From Apiospora phragmitis (lineage: Eukaryota > Ascomycota > Sordariomycetes > Amphisphaeriales > Apiosporaceae), in assembly GCA_038363925.1 (NCBI GenBank), contig JAQQWL010000004.1, positions 2,356,001 through 2,420,000 on the forward strand: DNA of 64,000 bases, given 5' to 3'. Positions 35,105-46,116 of this stretch are shown here, in pieces (within the stretch, counting starts at the first letter, position 1; every line of letters starts with the position of its first letter). The notes below the pieces were generated by a model, which searched no databases, had not been told where the DNA came from, and worked only from the letters and a program-made list of their open reading frames with translations. The position numbers and the translations under genes were made by a program.

Positions 35105-35627
35105 CAGAAGACGAACGATTTCATACACCGTTATTCATGATCTTGAAAATAAGAAGTGAACAGAACAGGCAGTAAGCAAATCTGGCTTTGTACATACATA
35201 ATAGCTCTGTGGCTTTTTGGGCGAAAGATGGGGAGGCCAGCGCTTGTTTCTTTGCATGGAACTAGGTGAACGCATTAGAACAAGACACGAACGACAGCAT
35301 GGCGGACGGAGTACGGTGTAGATTAGTTTGCTTAGTTGCTTGTATGCTATACAAATCTCAAATGAATATTGCGTTTCTTTTGCATCTACTACTCAATCGC
35401 GAAATGGGAAAGATAATGCTCATGAGAATGGCAATAGCTGCGTATTAAAGCAGCTAACCCATGGAAAGATCATGATGCGCCGCCGTCTAAAACCCAAGTT
35501 TCCTTTCCACCAATGACAAGTAAGCCTAGTCGAGCAAGCAAAACCGCAAATTCCTCCACCCCATCTTTAAACCATGCCATGCCACAACATGCGCCAGCTG
35601 TTGTCGTCCCTCAACACATGTCTTTTC
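35105..35627. other. Convergent spacer ELG1/EFL1
   Basis: 523 bp between two convergent stops. Only 3' UTR-like sequence is seen. Confidence 0.5.
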
Positions 35628-38600
35628 CTATCTCTTCAGCGTCTTCTGCTTCTCCGCACCCCTCCGCTCGCCCCGGCCCTCGACCAGCAGCCCCTTCTTC
35701 CGGCGGACGCCGTCCATGTAGCGCTTGGCGACGTTCTCCTTGTCGCCGAGCTCGCCGAGGTCCTCGAGGTCCTCCTCGGTGAAGGGGACCCAGAAGGGGT
35801 CCTCGTCGAGGACCTCAAACCCCGTGAAGATGAGCTGGGGCTGGGCCGCGCCGCTCGTGCGCTTGCGCATGTCGTCGGCGAAACCGAAGGACTCGGCCAC
35901 GGGCAGGACCGACGAAATCGTGAAAAAGGGCGTGCCCTCCTTCATGGCCTCGGCGTTGACGCGGCCGCGGCGGCGGGTCAGGACGTCGTAGACGCGGCCT
36001 AGGACTTCGGCTGTTGGCGGGGGTGAAATGAGTCAGTAATTGCGTAGCACTATTAGGGGTGGGGGGCGCGGGGGGAAAGAGGAGGAGGCATGAGAAACTT
36101 ACTACTGGCTTGGATTTCGCAGGAATACATGGCGAGCATGAGACGCGGCGACCAGTCTAGGAATCCTTGGCGGATGGACTGCTGCACCGTCTTGATGACC
36201 TCGCCGGTGAGGCGGCCGAGCCTGTCTCGGGCCGATGCCTCGTCCTCTGGCGGCTCGATCTGGATGTCCTCAATTACGACTGCGATGCCTCGAACCGGTT
36301 CGTTACACAACGGCCCTTGGTTCGTAGCCAACTGGAAACCGTACGTAATCTTGTCGCTGAGGTGAGAAGCGTTGAGGGAGTCGTCGGCTCCCAGGCTATT
36401 GTTGGTGTTGTTAGTTCCGAAAACCTTGGACAAGCAACCGCCGTCTTTGGTGGCGTCGATCAGCAGGTTGGGACCTATTCTCTTGGGGCCAAACGCGGCG
36501 ATCTTGTCGATGACGCCTTTCCAGGCCTCCCTGCCCTTGCCGGTCTCCAGCGCGGCATGAAGTTGCTGCTTCAGCTCGTCGTGCGACAGTGCCTTGCCAT
36601 CACGAACGTCGTCGTCAATATCAACATCTTCCTGGACGTCTCCGCTCTCAGAGATCTCCGTTCCCTCCGCAGCCGCTTTCTTTTCGTTGTACAGACGCTT
36701 GATCGCACCCGAGTTCTTCAGGAGAAACTCGGTCACGTTATCGGGAAGAGGTCGGACCCGGAGTGTAATCGACACCTGCTTGGAGCTTGTGACGCCAACG
36801 ACAGCTCCGCGGCCCAGTTCCTTGTTGGCGGGGGGCTTCATCTCCTCTGCTCGTACGATCGTCTCCCTGTAGGGGACAATGGGTGCACCCGCCTGGACAT
36901 CGCACCGGGCGAACCGTTCCTTCAGGTCCGTCAGGCAGCGCTCCAAATGCAGTTCACCCGCGGTTAGCAACACATGCTCGCCACTCTCAAACTGCTCGTA
37001 CTCGGCGCAAGGGTCGCTCTGCACCAAAAGCTTCAGGCCGTTGATCATCTTGTCCAAGTCCGCAGGGTTGACAGGCTCTAGCGCCACCCGCACAATGGGT
37101 TGGCCAAGCATGCTCACACCGGCAAGGTTCACAGCGCCGTCTAGTTGACTGCAGAGCGTTCCAGACTTGAGGATGTGCCCTTCCAGTCCACCGATACCAA
37201 AGACGACACCGGCGGGCACAGAGTTCAGCGACTCGAGGGTTCCGACCCATCATCATGTACAGGGCCGTCACGGTGACCTTCTGCGGTTCAGGGGCAGCGT
37301 GTGCATGAGCGGGCGAGAACTTCGGCGGAAGAACATATAGCTCGTCTCCAACCGACAAATTGCCAGAGTACATTCGCGCAAAGCCAATCAGATGTTCCGG
37401 GTCGACGGGCTTCTCATCTAGTTGTGGACTAACGTCATCGAGGTTCACATCCTCGATAGCCGTTGTCAGGTCGCTCGCCCCATTGGTATCCGCAGCCTGT
37501 TGCGCTCGCGCCAATTCTGCACGCTTCTTCCTCGCAAGTTCGCGAGCCTCTTCTGGGCCCAACTGTCCACCCCGTCTCTTGTTGGCGGGGAGCTCGCTTT
37601 CGGGCACTGAAACCATCTTGCTAACGTAGGCAACGACAGGATCAGACTTGGCAGTCTGGAAGTTGATCATCGCGTTCCTGACATTGGCATCAATATGGGA
37701 GGCTCCTGGTGAATCTTCTAACAGCTCGGGGAGTCGTTCTTTCTGGGCGACACGAGGAGAAGGTAATGATTCGATTACCGAAACCAATAACGCCGTTGAT
37801 AGCGGTAGCCATGAGGAAAAAATAGTGCTCTGTAAGACTTTGGGATCTCGAGATCTGGCAATATGGGGTGGTATGGTGAGGTTCAAAGACTTGGTAATCT
37901 TCTCTACAAGTGCGGGATCACTACAGTTGGTTAGTGCGACAGGTCTCCTCGTTCAGATGTTAGTAGTACTTACCCTCTTCCATTGTCACCGCCCGTGGTC
38001 GCCGTGTAAATTGCCCAGACCTGCTCAAGGACTAACTGCACAAACATGGGTTTCAGATTTCGCCCCTTGAGGTGTTTCCTGCCCAAAACCTTCTTGGATT
38101 TGGGGTCCAGGTAGTAATCCCCCCACAGAACTCTTTCCATGACATTCCGTTTTATACCGAGCTTCTTTTCGTAGAGGCTTGCAAATTGTCGTACAGTAAA
38201 TGCCCAGCCGTCGATGGCACTGCTGAAGATGACGTTATTCTTCTCGGGGGCGAAATAGATCTCCTCATCATCTCTCTCCTGAAATTGCAGTTCGTCACTC
38301 TCGCTTTCCTGGTAGGCAGCTTCCTTCTCCTTAGCTGCGGCCGCAGCTACTCTCTCGTCCATGCGCTCTCGCCAGTTCAAGTCCTCCTCCATACGTTCAC
38401 CCTGGAAGAAGCTTCCTAAGACAGCATTCACTTGCTCCAGAAGCTTACTGAGGTGTTGATATGCCTCAGTGGGAGACATCTTAAGTTCTGTGACGAGACG
38501 GTCCATCTTGTTGATGACCAATAGGGGCTTCAGTTTCTCTATCCATGTCTGACGGAGGACGGTCACTGTTTGACTGCAGACTCCCTCCACCGCATCGACT

Positions 38601-39027
38601 AGGACAACTGCACCGTCGCATAACCGGGAAGCAGTCGATACTTCGCTGCTAAAGTCGATATGGCCAGGCGAGTCGATCAAGTTGATCAGATACTCCTTGG
38701 GTTCTGGTGTGGCGTGGGGGCTGACCTCCGCAACATGGAAAAATATAGCGATATGGCCGAAGACTCCATGGTAATTCCTCTGAGCTGCTCGTCTGGGCGA
38801 GAGTCGAGGTACCGGATCTTGCCGGCCATTTTGGGTGAAATGATGCCATTTGTGGCAATAAGAGCATCCGTAAGCGACGTTTTCCCATGGTCAACATGAG
38901 CAAGGATACATATCTATTGGCAAGTGTTAGTGTGAAAGGCATCAAAGGGGGGCATTGCACATACGTTTCTGACATCGTCGGGCACGCTCTGGAGGCGGCC
39001 CAGCTTTTCCGGCGAGACGACGGGCAT
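35628..39027 (-). CDS. EFL1: EFL1/RIA1 ribosome-maturation GTPase (elongation-factor-like 1)
   Basis: A cytoplasmic EF-2-like GTPase that, with Sdo1/SBDS, evicts Tif6 (eIF6) from pre-60S subunits. Exons: 39027-38965, 38913-37974, 37920-36103 and 36010-35628; introns are 51, 53 and 92 nt with GTATGT or GTAAGT donors. G-motifs are clear: AHVDHGKTS (residues 26-34), [24 protein letters not shown] and NKMDRL. EF-G domain signatures follow ([17 protein letters not shown]; later [13 protein letters not shown]). Two one-base frame breaks occur: a base missing at the G5 run 38716-38720 and an extra base near 37236-37246. Bridging both gives 1067 residues, in line with about 1100 for the yeast protein. 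As the gene is essential or nearly so in yeast, these breaks are probably assembly errors. The EF-2-unlike insertion ([12 protein letters not shown] to [17 protein letters not shown]) is typical of EFL1. Confidence 0.88.
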
Positions 39028-39240
39028 AGTGCCGAGGATTGAGTCGTTGTTCGGACTCTAGACCAAAATGACGTGTTTAGGGTATAAAATCCAGAGAGAG
39101 GACTGCAGCTGTTTTTCGCTGAATAAAGAGGAATCGGATCTTCTTATGTAAAAGACCTCGTCTTCTGTAGGTACAGGTATTTTTGAAAATGCGATCGCTT
39201 ATGGCTGGTAAAGGGACGGGTGACTAGGGCCCTGATCGGC

Positions 39241-39826
39241 TCGAATTTAACGCTATTATATAAATATAGTTACCCTATAGCGTTATAAAGCTTATATATA
39301 TCGTTAAACTTTTTTTAATATTAAATTTTATATTATATTAAATATAAGTATTTATTTTATTATTATTATTTTATTAAGTTAATTTTTATTTATTTAACTT
39401 TATTTATAATATTAAATATAATAATAACGTTTATATTAATAAAGCTTATAAGTAATATATATAAAAATTTAATAATAAAATAATTACTTCGTTTACTAAT
39501 ATTAATAATGTTAACGTATTAAATATTAACGTTAAAATAAACGATATAAAAAAAAGTAAAAAAGGGAAAATAAAGAATATTATTTATTAAATTAATATAA
39601 ACTATACTTTAAATATATATATAATTACTTTATATAAAATTAAATATATTATTATAACGTTAAATTTAAGCTAATTTTAATTTAATAAATATATATTTTT
39701 TTACTTTATTAAAATTAAATATTTATTATTATAATAAAAATAGTAGAGACTAGCGAGCTATATAAAGATTAATACGAATAATATATAAAGTTTAAATAAA
39801 TAATAAGTAAATAATAAATACTATAA
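39241..39826. repeat. RIP-mutated AT-rich repeat relic
   Basis: A sharply bounded 586-bp block of almost pure A/T. Reading through it I find no CpA dinucleotide and one TpG (in AATGTT, about 39509), but about a dozen CpG. Loss of CpA/TpG with excess TpA is the signature of repeat-induced point mutation acting on both strands of a duplicated sequence. No ORF survives, so the parent element cannot be named. It starts 214 bp upstream of the EFL1 start codon, inside its promoter region. Confidence 0.85.
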
Positions 39827-40226
39827 ACAATACACTCAGTTAATGAATAGATGCCGGTCTAGGGAATATAAAAGAAAAGCAGCTCATTATGAATCATCTA
39901 GGCTAAGATCTTGTGATCGCTTCAGCACAGCGCAGTTTGCAGGTGCTTTACATAAGGTATGCAACTGTACCAAGACTTTTTTTCTGCTTTGGAGGGGTTG
40001 ATAGGAAAAGAACCCCGCACTATATCTACCTGGTCAACTGGTACGTACAGAATGGCAGGCACTACGATCTGTTTGGGCACACAAGTCGTACGCCCCCACT
40101 AAATCGTCAAATTCTCCCGCCCACACATATTTTCCCTTCTAACCTCCACAGTCTATCAACGCCCGTCGCTGCTGTCCCATCACATACATCGCTAGCAGCA
40201 GCAGCAGCAGCAGCACATACGTCAAG
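39827..40226. promoter_or_regulatory. Promoter and leader of eIF3l
   Basis: 400 bp between the RIP relic and the eIF3l start codon. It contains an AGC trinucleotide tract (40194-40214) ending 12 bp upstream of the ATG, in the probable 5' UTR, and CT-rich sequence (40130-40180). Confidence 0.5.
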
Positions 40227-41858
40227 ATGAGCGCCTTTCAGAACGGCGAACAGCGCCCGATGCGCTCCATGGAAGTTGACAGCGATGTCGAGGAGGAGGC
40301 CCTGGTCAACGACTACAAGGAGCAGGTCCAGTACGAAGATGGCATTGGCGAGGACCTCGAGCGAACCAGCTCGTTCGGCATGGCCGCCCAAACCGACGAC
40401 ATCCAGTCGAGACTCGTCGCCGCCGCCCAGCCTCTGGACTTCTCCGCCCCTCTTGAAGTCAAGTTCCAGAGCTACGATGCCTACTGCAACCTGTTCCACT
40501 TCATTCTGAACTCGGAAGGCCCGGTCGATCTGGAGCCCCCTTCGGTCAGTACATGCGGCTCCTCGCCCTTCTAAATAATCCCAATTCCAGGGGCCTTGCT
40601 AATGCGCGCGAAATACAGTACTACTGGGCTTGGGATGTCATCGACGAATTCATCTACCAGTTCAACTCCTTCTCTTCCTACAGAATGAGACTGGCCAGAC
40701 AGCCCCGAGACAACGAAGAGGAACGCCAGATCCTGCGCGAGAACCCGAACACTTGGGGTTGCTACAGTGTGCTTAACGTGCTGTACTCCCTGATCCAGCG
40801 GTCTCAGATCACCGAGCAGCTTGCTGCCATGAAGCGCAACGAGGACCCCATGGCTGTCGCTGGCGATTACGGATCTAAGAACCTCTATCGCATGCTAGGC
40901 TACTTCTCCATCATTGGTCTCCTGCGAGTCCACTGCTTGCTCGGTGACTTCAGCCTCGCCCTGAAGACCCTCGACGACATCGAGTTGAACAAGAAGGCCA
41001 TGTTCGCCCGCGTCATGGCCGCTCACTTCACCACCTACTACTACGTGGGCTTCTCCTACATGATGATGCACCGCTACGCCGATGCCATCCGCATGTTCAG
41101 TCACATCCTCATCTACGTGTCTCGTACCAAGAACTTCCAGAAGAACGCCCAGTACGACTCCATCACCAAGAAGAACGACCAGATGTACGCTTTGATCGCC
41201 ATCTGCGTTGCCTTCCACCCCACTCGTCTGGATGACACTATCCACACTGCTCTGCGTGAGAAGTACGGCGACCAGCTCGTCAAGCTGCAGCGCGGTGGCC
41301 CTGAGGCTCTTCCCATCTTCGAGGAGCTTTTCCGCGCTGCCTGCCCCAAGTTCATCTCGCCCGTGCCCCCGGATTTCGAGAACCCCGAGGCCAATGTTGA
41401 CCCCATTGACCACCATCTGGGCATCTTCATGGATGAGGTCAAGACCAACATGTTCAACCCGACCGTCAAGTCCTACCTGCGTCTCTACACAACCATGGAT
41501 CTTAAGAAGCTCGCTGGTTTCCTGGAGGTCCAGCCCGAGGAGCTCCGTTCCTACCTTTTGGTCAACAAACAGCGAGCTAGGCAATTGCGATGGACTGACC
41601 AAGGTGGTTTACTGGACGGAGAATGGGTTAACGTCAGTGATCTTGACTACGCTATGCAAGGAGTACGTATATCCAACCACCCTAATCCCGTCCCTGTCTT
41701 GTATCGAGACCACACAAGCTTTCTGCGTAACCGTCAAGCTTTTTGTCCCTCATTTGACTAACGGCATCCCACAGGACCTGATCCACATCTCAGAGGCCAA
41801 GGTAGGACGCAAGTTGGTAGACTGGTATTTGCGCAACCTTGCCCGCACATACAACTAG
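40227..41858 (+). CDS. Eukaryotic translation initiation factor 3 subunit L
   Basis: A non-core but conserved PCI-domain subunit of eIF3, binding the 40S ribosome in the cytoplasm. Exons are 40227-40544, 40619-41662 and 41775-41858; introns of 74 and 112 nt use GTCAGT and GTACGT donors. The joined protein is 481 residues, intact, the usual eIF3l length. Diagnostic segments are WAWDVIDEFIYQFNSFSSYR, YFSIIGLLRVHCLLGDF, YYYVGFSYMMMHRYADAIR, the PCI region TVKSYLRLYTTMDLKKLAGF and the end HISEAKVGRKLVDWYLRNLA. The acidic N-terminus (MEVDSDVEEEALVNDYKEQV) is typical of fungal members. Budding yeast lacks eIF3l, so its presence fits a filamentous ascomycete. Confidence 0.92.
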
Positions 41859-44800
41859 AACTGGGGCAACCTCGACGAAACATATCGATCAATCGGCAGG
41901 CCAGCAACGTCATGGCACCAAGCCGCGTATTGCTGGCTAATGAGATCTCGTAAGGACGAATGGGTCCATGGATGGGCTTTGCGCAGGTTTCTTTCTTAAC
42001 TTGCATGGCATAGGCGTCACGGGAATTGTTGTTTATACTCTGGCCACGCACCATCAGCGACGGGCCTGAGGATAAGGTCGCACAGGAAAAGCTGGTTCCG
42101 GGGTGACGAGACTTTTTATCCTCATGTGCGTACAAGTACGGCTACGCGGCATTGGAAAGGGGGAGGAGAAAAGAGAATAGCCGGCTCCTGCTCTGGAGAC
42201 CGATAGAGTCCGAATGAGAGATGTTGGTTCATGACGCTGAATCACAAACCAGGGCAGCTCATCGTGCCACTAACCAGTGGAATGAGGCTTCTCAATTGGT
42301 TTGTTCATCTATAAATATAGTAAAGCAAACCTGAGCCATGATGACCCCCTTCGTCACGAGGTTGTTGAACTGTGCTACTATGAACACCCCTGCCTCACTC
42401 TCATAGAAGGACGTTAGATTGATATGTGTTATACCGCAGTGAGTCAGTTGACCTCGGTAAGCAGTGAGGCTGCAGCCTGCCAAGAGTTGCTGCATCGGGC
42501 ATTGAGCTATGCAAATGTGCAGGAGATGTGTCAACGCTATATGACTTGGTGCGAGGTAGCACATGTGGAAGAAGTTGACGAGTCTGGCCACCCTGGTCGT
42601 GGGGTCGTTGGTGGGCTTGTCCGGTGTATTGCAGCGAGAAAGGTTTACATTGCTACCTACCTCCTGGCCTTGCTGGCTCGCTGGCCACTCCTTGGTGTTT
42701 TCCTCCTTCATTGATCGGCACTGATTCAGAAAGTGGAAAGTACCTGTACACACCTACCAATGTAGGCGCTGGCGCTGTAACCCCTCCACCCACTTCCGCT
42801 CCGCTCAAGGAGGCCAGGCCTTGTTCCATAGGTGCTAGGTTACCTGCCCCAGCCAGGCAATCCGACTCAAACTATTAATTCTATCATCTCGCATACAGTA
42901 GCAGACCGACCGGTGACGGGATCCCCGCCCGCAACGCGTGGCCTCCTCATTCCGGGCAGTGGTCAAGATGCTTTTCTTCGGATCTGGTTGCCGTGCTAAA
43001 ACTCTGAGGCTGGATCGACCCGAGCCGTCTTAGCCGTTGCAACAAACGAGCAGCTGGGCCTGTTTCTCCTCGAAGGAAGGGCTCGGAAAAGACCGCGCTT
43101 CTGTTTCACCGCACCGGGAAAACTGCTGCTTGCGGCCGGTTCTCTGCAGACACCAAATACCTAGGTAAGCATGTAGATGGACGTGTGTGTACTTTGCATC
43201 CTGTGTCAACAACTCCTTACATACTGCTGTGGCTTCATGCGAATGCTAGCAGGTGTAAGTGCATTAGGTAGTGGTAGCCGCCACCATAGGCTGTCAAATG
43301 GGAGGAATTGATCTTATCGTTAGAGGTTCTGTGTCGTCATAACATGTGATTGGGTGGGCTGTTGTTTTGTTGGCTAGGGAATTGTCGAGCTATTTCGATG
43401 GCACAATGTTTAGATAAAGCCCTCTGTCTCTGCCATATATCAAAGCTGCTTCGGCCTCCCGTCATCAATCTAGACATATACACAAACGTTATCCGTATAC
43501 TCGTATACTACTCCGCACCGACCGCTTGACAGAACTACCAGACACAGATTTGGCGCCAGTTGAGCGGGATGATTGCTTGAAATTCACATGGCAGAGGGCC
43601 GGCAATGCGGGTCGCCGCGTGCAAGCAGCAAGGTATGTAAATTGCACCTAGGGATAAAGACCAAGACGACCCCCCGACACACGCTGTGCGATGACTTGGC
43701 AACTTTGATTTCGCAGCGCTGCCAAGCCTGCCAAGCCTACTATGTGTACCGCTACCCAGCTCAGCTCGCATCTGGACGGCTGCTGTCCGCCTCCCCCAAA
43801 GTACCGGATACTATGCAGCCACCTGCGACGTCGATAAGCGCGGTGTACAAATTACGAAATGAACATTCGTTTGGAGAATGGAAGAGGAGAAGCAAAAAAA
43901 CAGACGGCAGGATGATGCGATATCCAAAAGGACCATCAACGGAGACGGAGCAGCAGCAGCAGCAGTTGGTGAATTCGACCGAACGCCGTCCGTCCGTCAG
44001 CCCTGATGCCCCACAGGCTTAACAACGGACGACTTTTTGTGATACGCCCCAACCGTGTACATCTTCTTCCCTCAGCGGCAATGCGCATCTACGGGTTCCG
44101 TCCACGGTGACATGATAGCCCATGGAGAGGTGCTTCCCTATTTGGCCGGAGCCTCAGACAGAGGACGGGATGGACAAGATGCGCGGCTTTACTTTGCAAC
44201 TGCCTGCCCCAGCTCGTTGGGCTGCGCATCTGCCGCCCAGCCTCTATTAGCCTCTTGGCTGTTTTCCCTATGGTGCATGTAGTCTGTTTCGATCTGTCCT
44301 GTCCCATTTTCACAACTCCCTCTCCGCATCGGGCCACACCCAACATTCTTGGCATCACAAACATGAGAAAGAAAAAAAAGAGTACATGTACCGAAACGTA
44401 CAGGAATTGGGCAATCCTCCAGTCTCTCCCCATCTGCTCCAGCTCCTCTCCTCGCTCATTCACAATCCATGATCCATCAGCGCAGCCGCCGTATGAGAAT
44501 CTCCGGCCCTGCTTCCCCACTAGCTCCTCACTTTGGCCTTGGCCTGGGCTCCGCGTGAATGTGCGTGCTGCGTTGTGCTTTTTCCTCTTCCCTGAACTTT
44601 TTACATAAAGGGAGGTCATACCGACCCCATCTGGGTCCCGTCCCCCCGTAAGACATTGTCTAAGTACAAGCTTTCCTAAGCTTTTTTTGAAGCCTCTTGC
44701 TTGACTCACCTGCTGTCTGTTGTGGAATCAAAAGATAGCAAAGATTCGGAAACCCACCCCCTCGGGCGCCTTGGCTATTAGCTACCCTGTTTCATTTTTG

Positions 44801-46116
44801 CAGCTTCCAGATCAGACACGGGGAAGGCAGAGGGGAGAGAGAGAGAGAGAGAGAGAGACAAGTTGACGACATTCATCCATCCAGTCCGATTTGTAACCGG
44901 ATTTCTGCGTGTTATCGATCGACGTAACGACCTCCCGTAGAGAGCAAGGGAGACAGACAGAGAACGAGGGAGCCTGCCTTCAATCTTTTAGTGTCCCAGC
45001 TGGCCAAATCACATCACATCATTATTCTCCCACATCATTTGCAGGACCATTGTCGCACAAAGATCGAAAGATTTCAGGAAAAGCATACATATCTACCTGC
45101 GCTTTGCGCGAACGTGGTGGTGCCGAGAAACCTGACTGGCTCTGCCTCGAGCCTGGGACGTGCAGATAAGGTCGGCATTGGCAAGAGCTCACCGCATCAA
45201 CCCCTACGGAAGCGACCTTCTTCGGTTCCTTGCAGCCAGCATTTTGTTATTTTTGTTTCTTTTTTATTCAATACTCCCCGCGGGAGAGAAGGATCCCAGG
45301 CGAACGAACGATAGAGAAACTGGGAAGAAGCAAAAACCAGCTGATAAAGTAAGTAAAAGTCAATCGCACATTGGATCCCAGGCAGCACAGCAAAGCGACA
45401 TTACATATATGTACATGTATGCACATACCTACATCATACTGTACATGCAATCCCGGACCTGGTTCGGATTGATAGCACTCACAGGGACCCCTGGCAGCCT
45501 GGCTTATCGTTGATTTCTCCTGGTAGCTGTGACCCTGTCAACTCGCTTTGGTTCTGGGGAGGGTGTCGAGCTCGGCCTAGGTTTACTACCTCATACCTAC
45601 CTCCTGACCACAATCCGGCGATTGTCCCTCAGCCCAGTCAGGCTTTGTTCGTTCGACGCTTCCATCATCCCACATTGTCATCGCCCAACGCCGAAGCTCC
45701 AACTTTCGCCAAACATCTGCCTGACTTGCGCCGAGAGGGAGAAAGACCTGCGGTGTCTCGACCCAAGCTTCCCTAAAGTCAAACCCAGTCACGAGCGCAT
45801 CTGCCTGCCCCGCCGCGAGAACCACCCGATTGTTTACCTGCCTTGAGAGTCACTGCGCCTTAGCCTTAGCCCAAAGCTCGATCGTGAGCTTCACCCTTCA
45901 CATTCCTACCAAATGTTGGCCTATGCGAACTTGCCTCCTCCGCCCTCTTCTTGAGGCAACGTGAGTCAGGTACAGATTGAAACGAACACACAAACCAACA
46001 ACTTGTATATTAGTCGATTATCTCTACAATCCCAACCGCCACGCCCCTCCCGACAGACATATCGACGTATCCGAGATCCTGGCCCAGCCGCAACAGCAGC
46101 AGGTACAGCATCAATC
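41859..46116. other. 4.3-kb gene-poor region
   Basis: No gene recognised. Frames at 42292-42753 (-), 43573-44022 (+) and 44089-44709 (-) have no domain, no splice context and composition unlike the neighbouring genes. A GA microsatellite lies at 44835-44858. The last kilobase (45100-46116) is pyrimidine-rich with short upstream frames and is probably the promoter and long leader of the universal-stress-protein gene. Confidence 0.45.
44835..44858. repeat. GA dinucleotide microsatellite
   Basis: Twelve GA units in an intergenic spacer; similar to the tract in the transporter intron at 4419-4447. Confidence 0.9.

Noticed and set aside
42292..44709. Several 100-200-codon frames in the gap after eIF3l
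   Set aside because: Simple-sequence and promoter-like DNA; no recognisable protein features.
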